DNA of 64,000 nucleotides from Erwinia rhapontici (GTDB lineage: Bacteria > Pseudomonadota > Gammaproteobacteria > Enterobacterales > Enterobacteriaceae). The DNA lies in assembly GCF_012271765.1 (NCBI RefSeq), contig NZ_VRKO01000005.1, positions 124,001 through 188,000 of the forward strand, read 5' to 3'. Both the position numbers and the translations under genes were made by a program. The notes under the pieces were generated by a model, which saw nothing but the letters and a program-made list of their open reading frames with translations, was not told where the DNA came from and searched no databases. Shown here piece by piece: positions 19,475 to 28,357 of the stretch (positions are counted from its first letter, which is position 1; every line of letters begins with the position of its first letter).

Positions 19475-22400
19475 CTAATTTTTAACAGATTGGCGAGATA
19501 TATCTAATACAAAGACATCTATTAGCCCATGCAACTGAGATGGAAGTCGGGCTTCGATGCTCAGTTTTAGCTGTAGTGCGTTAGAGATATGAGTATTCTT
19601 TTTCCCTGCAATTAACTCGTCTTTACCAAACCATAGTACAAGATATATCCCCTGTTTTTCCGCGCTAGGATGAATGGAATACTTTTGACTAAGTTGTGAT
19701 TCCGCTGCAGTATATAATTCATTGTGCCATTGTCCCTTTACTTCAGTAACGAGAAGTCTTCTTTTCCCCCCTATCATTTTGGTCGCAGTAAAATCACACC
19801 GTTTTTGAGCATGCATCTGATGCTCTGGTACTATAGATATACCTTTAGATTCAAGACGGTTATTGAGCCATTCCGCGATGATTTCAGTGGATTTATTTTC
19901 GCTGAGGTGTTGTGCGCCATTATAAAAGCGATCTATCGTATTAAATTCCCCACCGAACAATGTTTGTTGGAAAGCATATAATTGCTCGATAATGAGCTCT
20001 CTTAAGCCCTCTACGGTTGCAACTGAATCTTTGTCCAGCCATTCAACGACCGCTGATGGAGAAGGGGTCTTGAAATTAAGGTGCCCAAGCTTACGAACTA
20101 ATGAGGCTCTGACATTTTTTAACGAATTACTAAATCGATTCATTCGTTCATTTTTTAGAAGGCTTTCAATAATCGGCAGAGCATGGCTAGGTTCTGCATG
20201 GTTTAAAGACCATACTATTTCATGTAAAATATGGTTAGCATTCTCGTACTCAGCTCTTTCGCTATGATGAAATACCATATAGTCAATATCAGACCAATAC
20301 TTAATAAACCCATTGAGTAAATACTGGGCTTTGAGGGGCGTAAGTTTAGGCCAGTAGATAATATCATATTCGGGTAAATTAAAATTTAAGCCATGAAACA
20401 ATAAAAGATTTTTCTTCTGTTTGCATATCCACTCCCAGTAATCACTAAATGTTTCGTCCAGAAAATAGAAGGCTCGAATAATCCAAAACATTAGGGTTCG
20501 TTCGATTTCAGCGTTATCGGTTGCGAATTGATATTGCTGCATTAACGCTCTGCACCGTTGAGCAATGAGTGTATCAATTGCATTACGATTTTTATCATTA
20601 CAAGCAATATCAAATATTTTACTCAGATTTACCAAATGAAGTGCAGGGAACTTTATCAACCATTCTAAAGCTAAATCAGAATTTAATTGGCTGAAGTGGG
20701 CATTCATCCTCAGAACATCAAGTTGCTCGGATACAGCATTGATCGCAAGTTCAGGTTCAATAAGCTCTCGGAAAAATGACTCAGCCGTCTGGGGAGAGGA
20801 GAATATTATTCTATTGACTTCCTCACATAGCGCATTATGTTCATCATTTGACATTATACTTTGGCTCCAGAAACTGTTTGCCCTGAACACCTGAATGAGC
20901 CCAAAATCTAGGTCTGCTAGGGTACCTTTGCTTCGGAATTTTTCCAAGCAGCCGGCATAAAAAATTCTTTCTAATCCCTTATTTTTCAATTGAATAAGAA
21001 ACGCCCTCCAATCTCCTTGATATCCCATATCCTTGGAGATCTTTGGAATGGCATTTTGCAAACTAATACTCAGAAAAGATCTATCACCCAACTGCTCAGG
21101 AATTTTATTCGTCGTGCTGAGTATGAGATCAGCAAATAGGGACAGGACTTTTAGATCCGCTCCTTGTTTAATCTTTTCGTGGCTAATACGTATAGCATTT
21201 AGCGCTCGTTCAGTTCGAATAACTAGATTTTTCTGAGCACGAAGATGCCTACGGACCGCATAGCGTTGAGATTTTGCTATCTTAAACTGGTGCTTTGCAC
21301 TTGAACGATCAAACGCCTTCCAAATTTTCAGTAGGTGGGAATTTTCGCGGGCATGTTTACGACATAGCTGCCGCAAATCTATGCAAAACTGATCTTTTGG
21401 GAAGGTTTGTCTGATATGCGCTACCAGTAATGATTCCCACAACGCTTCGTTACCTAATTCAAATGCAAGTTCGAGAAGAAAGTAATGATCTTCAACCCCA
21501 ATGTGCAGGCCAGGATGGCTCCAGTTGCCCAGAAAACTTTTTTTTCTGGTCAACACTAGTTCATCGATATGGGTTAAAGATCCAAATGCCAGTGCATAAA
21601 TACCGTGCCGCAATGCGTCATCTTCCCTGAGCACCTTTACAGAAATTCTGTCCTGTTTGAAGTTACTACAGGCAATATTTAGGTTTTTAAGCCACATCCA
21701 CACCTGCACGGGATCATGTGGTGCTGTTGCAAGCGCCATATGGCGATCCAAGAGAGAGAAAATGATCTCGCTCAATGCCCTGCTGCATTTACAAGCATAC
21801 AAATCTCTATGGCAAGTGCAGGTGAGTGTTGAGGATAATCTATCTAAAATTGTGTCAGTCACATCAAGCGTCAGCTTGTCGATTAATGAATCGATGGCCT
21901 TTTTTAATTCAGATTCTGAAAATATAAAAACACTGCGGGAGTGAATGTTTGCTGAGTCATGAAAAAACTTAACTAACATATCCACTTCATCAAGTGAGTT
22001 TTCTCTTCTTTTGATAAAAATAGCCGCAATATTGAGAGATAAGGGACTGCATTCAAGCAACAGGGCCTTGAGGAAATTCTCATTAAAAGCTGACTTGGCT
22101 TCCGATAATCGAAAAAATGCCAACCGACGTACAGATTCCTGCTCTTGAGGATTGAGTACTAATGCACACAATTCTTCACGTAAAATATCAATCGCATCGG
22201 AATCTTCTATTAGTTCCAGTACTAGTTTTTTCAACTGACCGTCATTTTTTTCATCTAAAATATCCTTAATTTCTTCGGCTACTGCAGAAGTGAAGAAACC
22301 ATGAATACTGAATCTGCGCCATTCATCACTACGTCGAAAGAAAGGGTCATCTTGAGAAACACTGCGTAAACGGCGAATGAGCTTGATGCGAGCTTTTGGG

Positions 22401-23506
22401 TGCAATTCGGAAGGGACGCCACTGGCAAGCACGGTATAGGGATCCACTTCGATTATTGACTCCTGAAGTGAACGATTACCTATCGTTGCCATCCAGCCGA
22501 GCAGACCTCTTAATTCATCTCTGACAACACCATTAGGTGCAATGATACTCATGCACTGGGAAATGCTTAATGCTTTAACATTTGATTCAATACGTTCTAT
22601 GAAATATTGTGCAGCACAATACTCCGCGACAATTTTATGAACAGGTTGGTGGTTTCCTTCCTTCTTTCCTGGCTTGAAAAGTCGTGTGGAGAGAATCGAT
22701 CTTGGAATTTTCTTGTCGCTAAAAAGCGAGGATAAAAGCGGGTAGAGTTTATTACTTTCAGCTTGGCTTATTGTTACACCTTCTGCTCCGGATAGTAACA
22801 GTTTCGCAAATATCTCCGCTGATAACGAGACTTTTTGCGCAGGAGATAAATCCGCATCTGAGATGATGGTATTCTCATTTGTCTCTTTAGCCAGATGCTC
22901 GACAGATAGCCTGAAAATGGAACGTTTATCATTGAAGCGACGATCGCTTTCAACATACGCATCGGAAAAAAGCTGAAGAAACTTTGGGTTGGGTAATAGT
23001 GATGTGAGATTGAAACGCTCGAGCTCCTTGGCAAATCTGTTGAAATCTTCGCTTGGTTTATAGGCTTCAAAGATGGCGCGTTGGCCCAGTTCATCAAATG
23101 GTTTCAGTCTGACGACAAAAGGTTCATGTCCTAAGAAATCCTGATACAGTCGTGTAGAAGCTTGGTCCCATTCACTTGACCTGCTGGAGAGTACTATCTG
23201 CTTTGGCCTAGATTTGCGCAATAAACCTAGAAGTTGCTTAAGCGCTGTCTGTTCATGCTTAACAAGTTCATCAATAGCGTCAATAACAACGGCATTGTTA
23301 CTTCCTTCAGGACCGATTTGATTGAAAACATTAGCAGTAAGGTGCTCAGCGCCCAAAGTTATGGCTAATTTTTTTAACAACTCGGACTTCCCTGCGCCGG
23401 GTTCAGCAAGCACAATAATGTGTCTGGCTGTAGCCAGAAGCTCTTCTTGCGAATAGTTCTCATTATCTTTTATCAGAATCCGTGGGATGTACACTTCGTT
23501 TTTCAT
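19475..23506 (-). CDS. Giant NACHT-like STAND NTPase with C-terminal PD-(D/E)XK nuclease
   Basis: With the ATG at 23506 this is 1343 residues; a GTG five codons earlier is also possible and neither has a clear ribosome-binding site. The nucleotide-binding domain is at the extreme N-terminus: a Walker A-like AEPGAGKS (K40, S41) and Walker B VVIDAIDEL (D76, with D79-E80), the D-x-x-D-E pattern of NACHT/STAND proteins, then SSRSSEW as a likely sensor. About 1000 helical residues without obvious motifs follow, probably a repeat-type sensor or scaffold. The last 110 residues look like a PD-(D/E)XK nuclease: D1238 (CDFTATK), E1255-x-K1257 (VTEVKGQW), then a Q-rich helix and IYLVLWFG. No separate effector gene is adjacent. 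A role as an abortive-infection-type defence protein is inferred. It is AT-rich, consistent with transfer. Confidence 0.8.
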   Translation of the reverse strand: MKNEVYIPRILIKDNENYSQEELLATARHIIVLAEPGAGKSELLKKLAITLGAEHLTANVFNQIGPEGSNNAVVIDAIDELVKHEQTALKQLLGLLRKSRPKQIVLSSRSSEWDQASTRLYQDFLGHEPFVVRLKPFDELGQRAIFEAYKPSEDFNRFAKELERFNLTSLLPNPKFLQLFSDAYVESDRRFNDKRSIFRLSVEHLAKETNENTIISDADLSPAQKVSLSAEIFAKLLLSGAEGVTISQAESNKLYPLLSSLFSDKKIPRSILSTRLFKPGKKEGNHQPVHKIVAEYCAAQYFIERIESNVKALSISQCMSIIAPNGVVRDELRGLLGWMATIGNRSLQESIIEVDPYTVLASGVPSELHPKARIKLIRRLRSVSQDDPFFRRSDEWRRFSIHGFFTSAVAEEIKDILDEKNDGQLKKLVLELIEDSDAIDILREELCALVLNPQEQESVRRLAFFRLSEAKSAFNENFLKALLLECSPLSLNIAAIFIKRRENSLDEVDMLVKFFHDSANIHSRSVFIFSESELKKAIDSLIDKLTLDVTDTILDRLSSTLTCTCHRDLYACKCSRALSEIIFSLLDRHMALATAPHDPVQVWMWLKNLNIACSNFKQDRISVKVLREDDALRHGIYALAFGSLTHIDELVLTRKKSFLGNWSHPGLHIGVEDHYFLLELAFELGNEALWESLLVAHIRQTFPKDQFCIDLRQLCRKHARENSHLLKIWKAFDRSSAKHQFKIAKSQRYAVRRHLRAQKNLVIRTERALNAIRISHEKIKQGADLKVLSLFADLILSTTNKIPEQLGDRSFLSISLQNAIPKISKDMGYQGDWRAFLIQLKNKGLERIFYAGCLEKFRSKGTLADLDFGLIQVFRANSFWSQSIMSNDEHNALCEEVNRIIFSSPQTAESFFRELIEPELAINAVSEQLDVLRMNAHFSQLNSDLALEWLIKFPALHLVNLSKIFDIACNDKNRNAIDTLIAQRCRALMQQYQFATDNAEIERTLMFWIIRAFYFLDETFSDYWEWICKQKKNLLLFHGLNFNLPEYDIIYWPKLTPLKAQYLLNGFIKYWSDIDYMVFHHSERAEYENANHILHEIVWSLNHAEPSHALPIIESLLKNERMNRFSNSLKNVRASLVRKLGHLNFKTPSPSAVVEWLDKDSVATVEGLRELIIEQLYAFQQTLFGGEFNTIDRFYNGAQHLSENKSTEIIAEWLNNRLESKGISIVPEHQMHAQKRCDFTATKMIGGKRRLLVTEVKGQWHNELYTAAESQLSQKYSIHPSAEKQGIYLVLWFGKDELIAGKKNTHISNALQLKLSIEARLPSQLHGLIDVFVLDISRQSVKN

Positions 23507-23722
23507 ATTCACTGAACGCACTGATAGCTGATAAACGTTAATTTCCCCATTTTAAGCGATAATACTACAACATTCTTTTGAAAATTTATCGTTGTTCTGG
23601 CCTGTATTGGTTGTAACTCAAGGCTATAGCTTTCTTCTCAGCAAAAGTGTCATAACATCCGGACTCAGAGATGCAAGCCTAAATGCGTCAGCCATATATT
23701 CTTGTTCCCGGCTTTGCTATTG

Positions 23723-24238
23723 TTAGCCACCTTTTGTCGGTTTCTTCCGTGGTTTGAGCAGGGAAGCCAGTTCAGCGGATGTAGTCCCTCTTTCTTTCAG
23801 TGCTGTAGCATTTCGGAGGTGGCTTGTTTTCATGCTGGCTTCGGCCTGAGTATCGGCTTTTTCATGTCTGCCGACGATCCCGGTACGTGAGTTTTTAACC
23901 ACGGACGGTTGGCGTGACGGAATGATTTTTGAGGGAGAAAAGTTATCGTTTTTTACCAGGCGAAAATCCTGTAGCTGACGCCCCAGCTCATCTTCAGCCG
24001 CTAATTTGTTCAAATCACCTTCCAGCCCTAAAACTTGCATCACGGACAGGTACGCCCCTATCGTGACACCTGAGCCCCCCGCTTCCAGGGAACGTAGCGT
24101 CACTGGCGTCATCCCTGCACGTTCCGCAACCTGTTTGGCTGTGAGTTTACGTCGCAGGCGGGCGAGTTTCAGTCTCTCACCAAAATCAGTAAGCAGTCGG
24201 TTTGTGGCAGGGAGTAAAGATGCTGTTTTTTTCGCCAT
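23723..24238 (-). CDS. HipB-like HTH regulator without partner toxin
   Basis: A 171-residue protein with an N-terminal Cro/C1-type helix-turn-helix (residues 17-75; [21 protein letters not shown] is the two-helix unit) resembling antitoxins encoded before HipA-family kinases. The C-terminal half is basic and low in complexity, ending RKKPTKGG. In HipBA-type pairs the kinase follows directly; here the 200 bp downstream contains no gene and the next reading frame is the NACHT-like protein. It is therefore an orphan antitoxin or a free-standing regulator. GGCCATAAT is repeated near its start codon (about 24235-24285), a possible operator. Confidence 0.75.
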   Translation of the reverse strand: MAKKTASLLPATNRLLTDFGERLKLARLRRKLTAKQVAERAGMTPVTLRSLEAGGSGVTIGAYLSVMQVLGLEGDLNKLAAEDELGRQLQDFRLVKNDNFSPSKIIPSRQPSVVKNSRTGIVGRHEKADTQAEASMKTSHLRNATALKERGTTSAELASLLKPRKKPTKGG

Positions 24239-24363
24239 AATGTCAATATTTTATCTTTATGTAGTGCTTATGGCCATAATATTATCACTTTGGTGGTGCA
24301 GCTTGGCTGGCTATTGGATCTGTGCAGCCAGGGGCTTTCTGGCATTGCTCAACGACTGGCAAT

Positions 24364-24380
24364 CCCGCCCTTCGGGCGGG
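24364..24380. repeat. REP-like hairpin CCCGCCC-TTC-GGGCGGG
   Basis: A perfect 7-bp GC stem with a 3-base loop, followed by a pyrimidine-rich stretch (ACTCACCCCCAGCCCTTACC). It lies between the HipB-like gene and the 3' end of symE. It may be a transcription stop or a REP remnant; there is no T-run on either strand. Confidence 0.55.
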
Positions 24381-24395
24381 ACTCACCCCCAGCCC

Positions 24396-24737
24396 TTACC
24401 CTCTCACCCGTTTCCCCGCAATCACCCCAATAAACTCTTCCACTTGGCGCTGCTTACGTACCGACAGCGTGCAGACCTTCCTCAGTGACGTCATCAACGC
24501 TGATTCCTGCGGTTCGGGATCGCGTGCGGTGAGAACCAGGCAGCCTTTCATCACGCGGATATCGATTTTGGTGCCGGTGGCAAAACCTGCGGCTTCCAGC
24601 CATTTCCCTTTGATGCTCAGCGCCGGGATTTGCTGGTAATCTGGATAGGTGCTCGCATAAGTCACGGTTAAATGGCGCAGCGTGGGCGCGGTGACTTCTG
24701 ATTTAACAACGTCTGTATTACAATCCTGCTCAGCCAT
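24396..24737 (-). CDS. symE: SymE family toxin
   Basis: SymE-type toxin of 113 residues. The AbrB-like swapped-hairpin core is visible in [20 protein letters not shown], then [20 protein letters not shown] and MKGCLVLTA. In E. coli SymE is SOS-induced, is controlled by the antisense RNA SymR over its 5' end, and damages or condenses nucleic acid. Here a ribosome-binding site (CAGGAG) lies 8 bases before the ATG and a LexA-like box lies about 77 bp upstream. A SymR-like antisense RNA is likely from precedent, but I cannot locate its promoter. Confidence 0.88.
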   Translation of the reverse strand: MAEQDCNTDVVKSEVTAPTLRHLTVTYASTYPDYQQIPALSIKGKWLEAAGFATGTKIDIRVMKGCLVLTARDPEPQESALMTSLRKVCTLSVRKQRQVEEFIGVIAGKRVRG

Positions 24738-24813
24738 GATAACTACTCCTGATAGTTGTTGCGGTTAGCGGTATGACGGTGTTCCTAGCACCTTCATGCC
24801 GCGATTAATTACC

Positions 24814-24829
24814 CTGTTATTATAACCAG
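24814..24829. promoter_or_regulatory. Candidate LexA (SOS) box upstream of symE
   Basis: CTGTTATTATAACCAG fits the LexA consensus CTGT-N8-ACAG at all but one of the eight fixed positions (ACAG is CCAG), with an AT-rich centre. Its position upstream of symE matches the SOS control known for E. coli symE. Confidence 0.6.
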
Positions 24830-24964
24830 CAGTAAAAACTAAGCACTCTGCAAATACAGTCAATGTTAAAAAATGCAGCATGGCTCAGAAAAGTAATGAA
24901 AGGGATGCAACTCCGCATTGCGATAGCTATTTATATTTTTCATTCCATATTGAGTTTCAATTAT

Positions 24965-25546
24965 TTATTTTTTTCTCAATAATGAATTTAACCATTTTTC
25001 GTTCTGGCGTTCGGGCCGTTTATCCCCGGTTATCCAGGTATCCAGCAGAACGATATTTTCTAAATCAGCGATAAGATCGTTTAACTTTATTTCATCCATA
25101 TCCGTAAACACACGTCCATCTTTCTCCCTTTCCCCGCTGCCATATTTAAACGACAGATACCAAACCCCACCCGGTTTCAACGCCCTGGCTAACCGCGACA
25201 TCACCTCAGGCAACTCTGCCAGCGGCACATGCAGCAGCGATGCGCAGCACCAGATACCGTTATAGCGTTCTACTTCAGTGACATCCTCGAAGCGCTTCTG
25301 CTCAACGGGCAGGCCGCTATGCTGGCGGGCAAGTTCCACCAGTTCGGCAGAGGCATCGAATGCTTCCACGTCATAGCCCATCTCGTGAAACGCCTTTGCA
25401 TCACGTCCGGAGCCGCAACCGGCATCTAAAATGCGTGCACCAGGCTTCAGGTGTGCGACAAACGGCTGATACAGCGCCGACATATCCACGGTCACCGTCT
25501 CAGTGAAAAAGCGCTCGGCATGCTGCTGGTAGTAGTCATTGTTCAT
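24965..25546 (-). CDS. Class I SAM-dependent methyltransferase
   Basis: A 193-residue Rossmann-fold methyltransferase. Motif I is ILDAGCGSGRDA (residues 39-50), the acidic end of beta-2 is in VEAFDAS, and the post-I region is VERYNGIWCCASLLHVP. There is no target-recognition domain and no DPPY/NPPY or PC motif, so it looks more like a small-molecule or tRNA/protein methyltransferase than a classical DNA modification enzyme. Its ATG overlaps the stop of the HNH gene by one base (TGATG), so the two are translationally coupled. Base composition is close to the host's, unlike the neighbouring island genes. Confidence 0.85.
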   Translation of the reverse strand: MNNDYYQQHAERFFTETVTVDMSALYQPFVAHLKPGARILDAGCGSGRDAKAFHEMGYDVEAFDASAELVELARQHSGLPVEQKRFEDVTEVERYNGIWCCASLLHVPLAELPEVMSRLARALKPGGVWYLSFKYGSGEREKDGRVFTDMDEIKLNDLIADLENIVLLDTWITGDKRPERQNEKWLNSLLRKK

Positions 25547-26559
25547 CAGAAAATAGCGTCTCCCTGCGCGGTGGGATGCCAGGTGCTTAGTCCGGCATTA
25601 CGCGCGTTCTGCCACTGGGTTTGCAGAAAATCATGGCGTTGGTGAAATGTTTTACCTGTCTGCTCCGTCAGGGTTTCATGCAGCGGCAAGTGGCTGTTAA
25701 TAAAGTATTCGTTACGATCCTCCAGCCGTTCCAGCAGTTCCACTGATGGAATAAGTGCAGACTTGCCTCCCTGGCCGCGATTGCAGTTCCTGCACGCCAG
25801 CACCAGGTTCCAAACGCCGTTCAGGTTGGCGTGGGTGGCGTTGAGCATCCAGGGGATGAAGTGGTCCACGTCGGCCAGGTTCTCGTGGCCGGATTGCAGG
25901 CTGATATCGCGATAGCAGTAGAAACAGCGGCCCTTCTGGTAGCCGTTCAGGCTGTCGCGGCAACGGGTGATATTGACGCGACGCTTGTTCTGGCGGCTGA
26001 ACAGCAGCTGATCTTCCGGGTCATACTCCACCGCGATCAGGTGGCTGGAAACACCGAGCGCCCAGGCCTGTTCGACCAGCCGCCAGCGGGCGTCGGTTTC
26101 CTTCACCAGGTTGTGAAACTGCGTGGTCTGCGTCAGCTGGTAGAAGTTATCGGTCAGGCGGATGCCTTTGCTGGATTTACGTTCGTCGATAAAAAAGCGT
26201 TTATCGATCTCTGCGCGGTTAACGTTATGGAAAGCATCAATCACGTTGGCAAAGCCATGGCGCACGGTCTGTTCAATCAGCTGCGCTTCATCGATCTCAT
26301 CGTTATTGAACTGTACGCAGCTCGCCAGAAACTGGCTGCCGCGAGAGGTGATTTGTTTCGGCGCATGGTGCAGGTGCGTGCAGAGATGGCGAGCAAAGGG
26401 TGCAGCCAGGGTTTCCAGCGTGATCAGGTCGTCCTGATGCTGCTGCAAATCGTACAGCGCATGGGCGAGGGCGAATTTGTACGAGGCAACATTCCTGCCA
26501 AAAAGGATCACCCCGCGCCAGTAGTTCTCCAGCGTCGGATCGGCCTGATAGAAGCGCAT
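25546..26559 (-). CDS. HNH endonuclease paired with a methyltransferase
   Basis: A 337-residue protein with an HNH (beta-beta-alpha metal) nuclease domain near residues 205-265: zinc cysteines C212/C215 (CFYC) and C256/C259 (CRNCN), catalytic D232-H233 (VDHFIPW) and the conserved Asn in WNLVLAC. The N-terminal 200 residues are helical, with motifs such as FGRNVASYKFALAHALYDL and KQITSRGSQFL, probably for partner or target binding. The pair HNH-methyltransferase with a one-base overlap is a compact two-gene cassette next to a toxin and an island. A restriction-like or defence role is inferred from context only. Confidence 0.85.
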   Translation of the reverse strand: MRFYQADPTLENYWRGVILFGRNVASYKFALAHALYDLQQHQDDLITLETLAAPFARHLCTHLHHAPKQITSRGSQFLASCVQFNNDEIDEAQLIEQTVRHGFANVIDAFHNVNRAEIDKRFFIDERKSSKGIRLTDNFYQLTQTTQFHNLVKETDARWRLVEQAWALGVSSHLIAVEYDPEDQLLFSRQNKRRVNITRCRDSLNGYQKGRCFYCYRDISLQSGHENLADVDHFIPWMLNATHANLNGVWNLVLACRNCNRGQGGKSALIPSVELLERLEDRNEYFINSHLPLHETLTEQTGKTFHQRHDFLQTQWQNARNAGLSTWHPTAQGDAIF

Positions 26560-27072
26560 AGAAGATGTGTTCCGCTACGGTGTGCGCCCGGAGTGTAAGC
26601 CGGACAAGTAACGTGATCACATAACAAACGGGGGCGGTTGTAAACCAAAAATGCGGGATGCCTCGCAAAAAGGGATTAGACAATGAAACTGAAACCAGGC
26701 TGCATTCTTTACCCCGTCATGCTACCTCAACGCTATCTGCTGATATTCCACGGCAATAATCTGCGTAACACGCTTCTCAGTTACAGAAGTGGGTATGACC
26801 ATTGATCTAAGGGTAAATGATATTTCTGATGGAGCAATGTAGGGGGCGTTACTCTGATTACTAATACTGGTTCCGATAATAATAAAATAATGATGTTGTT
26901 TTCAAAGGTCATCATGGGATTTATTTGGATTTTTATAGCATTGTTCAGAATTGAAAATGTGATAAATTTATTTCAATTGATTGATGGTTAATGATCTTTT
27001 TCAAGGTGGGAATGGGTTTGATTCTCCATCCAAGATAATGGAACTATAGACAACTGAGTAAGGATACTTGTT
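26560..27072. other. AT-rich intergenic region before the toxin gene
   Basis: 513 bp without a convincing gene. The left third is host-like; from about 26800 it is strongly AT-rich, marking the start of a foreign segment. Two tiny frames exist: 26683-26808 (41 codons, MKLKPGCIL...) and 26890-26991 (33 codons, hydrophobic, MGFIWIFIALF...). Neither has a ribosome-binding site. A promoter for the toxin-immunity pair is expected here but cannot be fixed. Confidence 0.5.
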
Positions 27073-27465
27073 ATGGCGATAATTCCCATCATGCCTGATG
27101 GTGGTTTTGATATTCTTCGAAAAAATTTGAATGAAGCAAGATTTCGAAGTGTGGGTAAAAATATGGCAACACCGACGACATATTATTGGTTTTATCAAAA
27201 GGTCAGAAATCGCGGTCCATGGGATTATAAGCAGAGAAATCGAGCCTGGGCTGACTTTGGTAATTTCAATTTTGGAGCAACGGGATATGCTGTTGGTATT
27301 CCGATCGATATATTGTTAATGGGGGCGGGATTTGCGCAGAAGATGGCAGGAACATCAAAAGCAGAGTGGGGGCATTGGTATGATTTACCACCATATGGTG
27401 ATGATCCCATAGACCAAAGATGGATTAATCAAGGAATCGACTATGCAAGGCAGCACGGTTATTAA
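27073..27465 (+). CDS. Polymorphic toxin type 44 domain protein
   Basis: A 130-residue protein that is almost entirely a toxin-44 (Ntox44-like) domain. The family pattern is clear: YYWFYQKVRNRGPWDYKQ (residues 37-54), DFGNFNFGATGYAVGIP (61-77), a GAGFAQKMAG helix and DDPIDQRWINQGIDYA (110-125). Such domains normally sit at the C-terminus of Rhs, PAAR or other secreted polymorphic toxins; here an in-frame stop just upstream and an AGGA ribosome-binding site show a free-standing gene. It overlaps the next gene by 23 bp. It may be a small cargo effector or a captured toxin tip. The biochemical activity is uncertain. AT-rich, probably acquired. Confidence 0.75.
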   Translation: MAIIPIMPDGGFDILRKNLNEARFRSVGKNMATPTTYYWFYQKVRNRGPWDYKQRNRAWADFGNFNFGATGYAVGIPIDILLMGAGFAQKMAGTSKAEWGHWYDLPPYGDDPIDQRWINQGIDYARQHGY

Positions 27466-27874
27466 ATGGATACACCGACTGCTAACGGCAGTTTTACTGG
27501 TGCTGGTTGTCGGTAACGTGGCTTACCGTTATTACGTAGGGCCACCTTATGATGATGCGCTGTATCAATCCCGGCAGCTTAATGACGATACCTGGCTATA
27601 CGTGACAAAATATCAGGGCGGCGGGGCAACGGTATCTGAGGTTTACCGCTACTATCTGGCGGGTGAAATACAAAAGGACGTATTAAAGGTCTTGGGAAAT
27701 ACGGCACCTTTTCTTACTTCGGACAGTGATGGGGCCAGCGTCACAAAAGTGGGCAACCGGGTAACGGTCAGGATCACAGGAAGGATTTATAATTTCACCA
27801 ACGCCGTTTTATATACTTCTGATCGGGTGGATGTGATACCGACCATCGAGTTATATGCCATTAACTCAAGGTGA
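27443..27874 (+). CDS. Probable membrane-anchored immunity protein for the toxin
   Basis: A 143-residue protein with one N-terminal membrane helix (LLTAVLLVLVVGNVAYRYYVG, about residues 13-33, quoted in part) and an extracytoplasmic domain of about 110 residues. I do not recognise a family. Its start overlaps the toxin gene by 23 bp, the arrangement expected for a cognate immunity gene. If that is right, its periplasmic location suggests the toxin acts in the periplasm or at the envelope. It could instead be an unrelated small membrane protein. Confidence 0.65.
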   Translation: MQGSTVIKWIHRLLTAVLLVLVVGNVAYRYYVGPPYDDALYQSRQLNDDTWLYVTKYQGGGATVSEVYRYYLAGEIQKDVLKVLGNTAPFLTSDSDGASVTKVGNRVTVRITGRIYNFTNAVLYTSDRVDVIPTIELYAINSR

Positions 27875-27915
27875 TATCGGGTCCCGCCATGCCAGGCTTC
27901 ACCCTGGTGATGGTT

Positions 27916-28231
27916 TGCACGATGGCCCAGGTCAAGGCCAGGGTCAACGTCAAGGGCGTTTCGCTTTCCCGCTGCGCGGGCTGAGCGACCAAAGGGCGGC
28001 AGTCGCCCCGCCCTTTGGAATCCGGGCTTTGCGGCAGGCGCATCGCCCGCTTTCAGCGGGTGCCTTCGCAAGCGTCGTTCACCGACGGAGCGGTCGTGAC
28101 GGCACATCCCTGTGCCGGCTCTCCCTCTCACCGCCGTCCTGGCGGTTCGTCCTGGTTCACTGTGCTTCCTCAGCGCTGCTGAATGCCGCCTCAACGTCAA
28201 AACCCAGGTCAAAACCCAAACCGAAAACAAC
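27916..28231 (+). repeat. R1 structured dispersed repeat, copy B
   Basis: Full-length R1 copy in the same orientation as copy A. Hairpins: 27968-27980 (CCCGC/GCGGG), 27990-28017 (CAAAGGGCGG/CCGCCCTTTG), 28046-28060 (CCCGC/GCGGG), 28100-28117 (CGGCAC/GTGCCG) and 28130-28146 (ACCGCC/GGCGGT). The tail ends CCCAGGTCAAAACCC followed by AAACCGAAAACAAC, an unexpanded version of the A/C-rich tail of copy A. It shares extra sequence before the head (TGCACGATGG) with the deleted copy at 36.5 kb. Confidence 0.85.
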
Positions 28232-28357
28232 TCAGGATGCGAAGGGGGAGACCCTTTTTTCCGGTCTGCCCGTGATGTTGAGTAGGACGGCAATCCGGAG
28301 TTACGGGGCGATCGGAAAAGATGATCGCCCCCTACGAAAGATCGCAATGCAGTCGGG

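Noticed and set aside
26683..26991. Two small frames (41 and 33 codons) before the toxin gene
   Set aside because: No ribosome-binding sites or recognisable similarity; kept only as a note in the intergenic entry.
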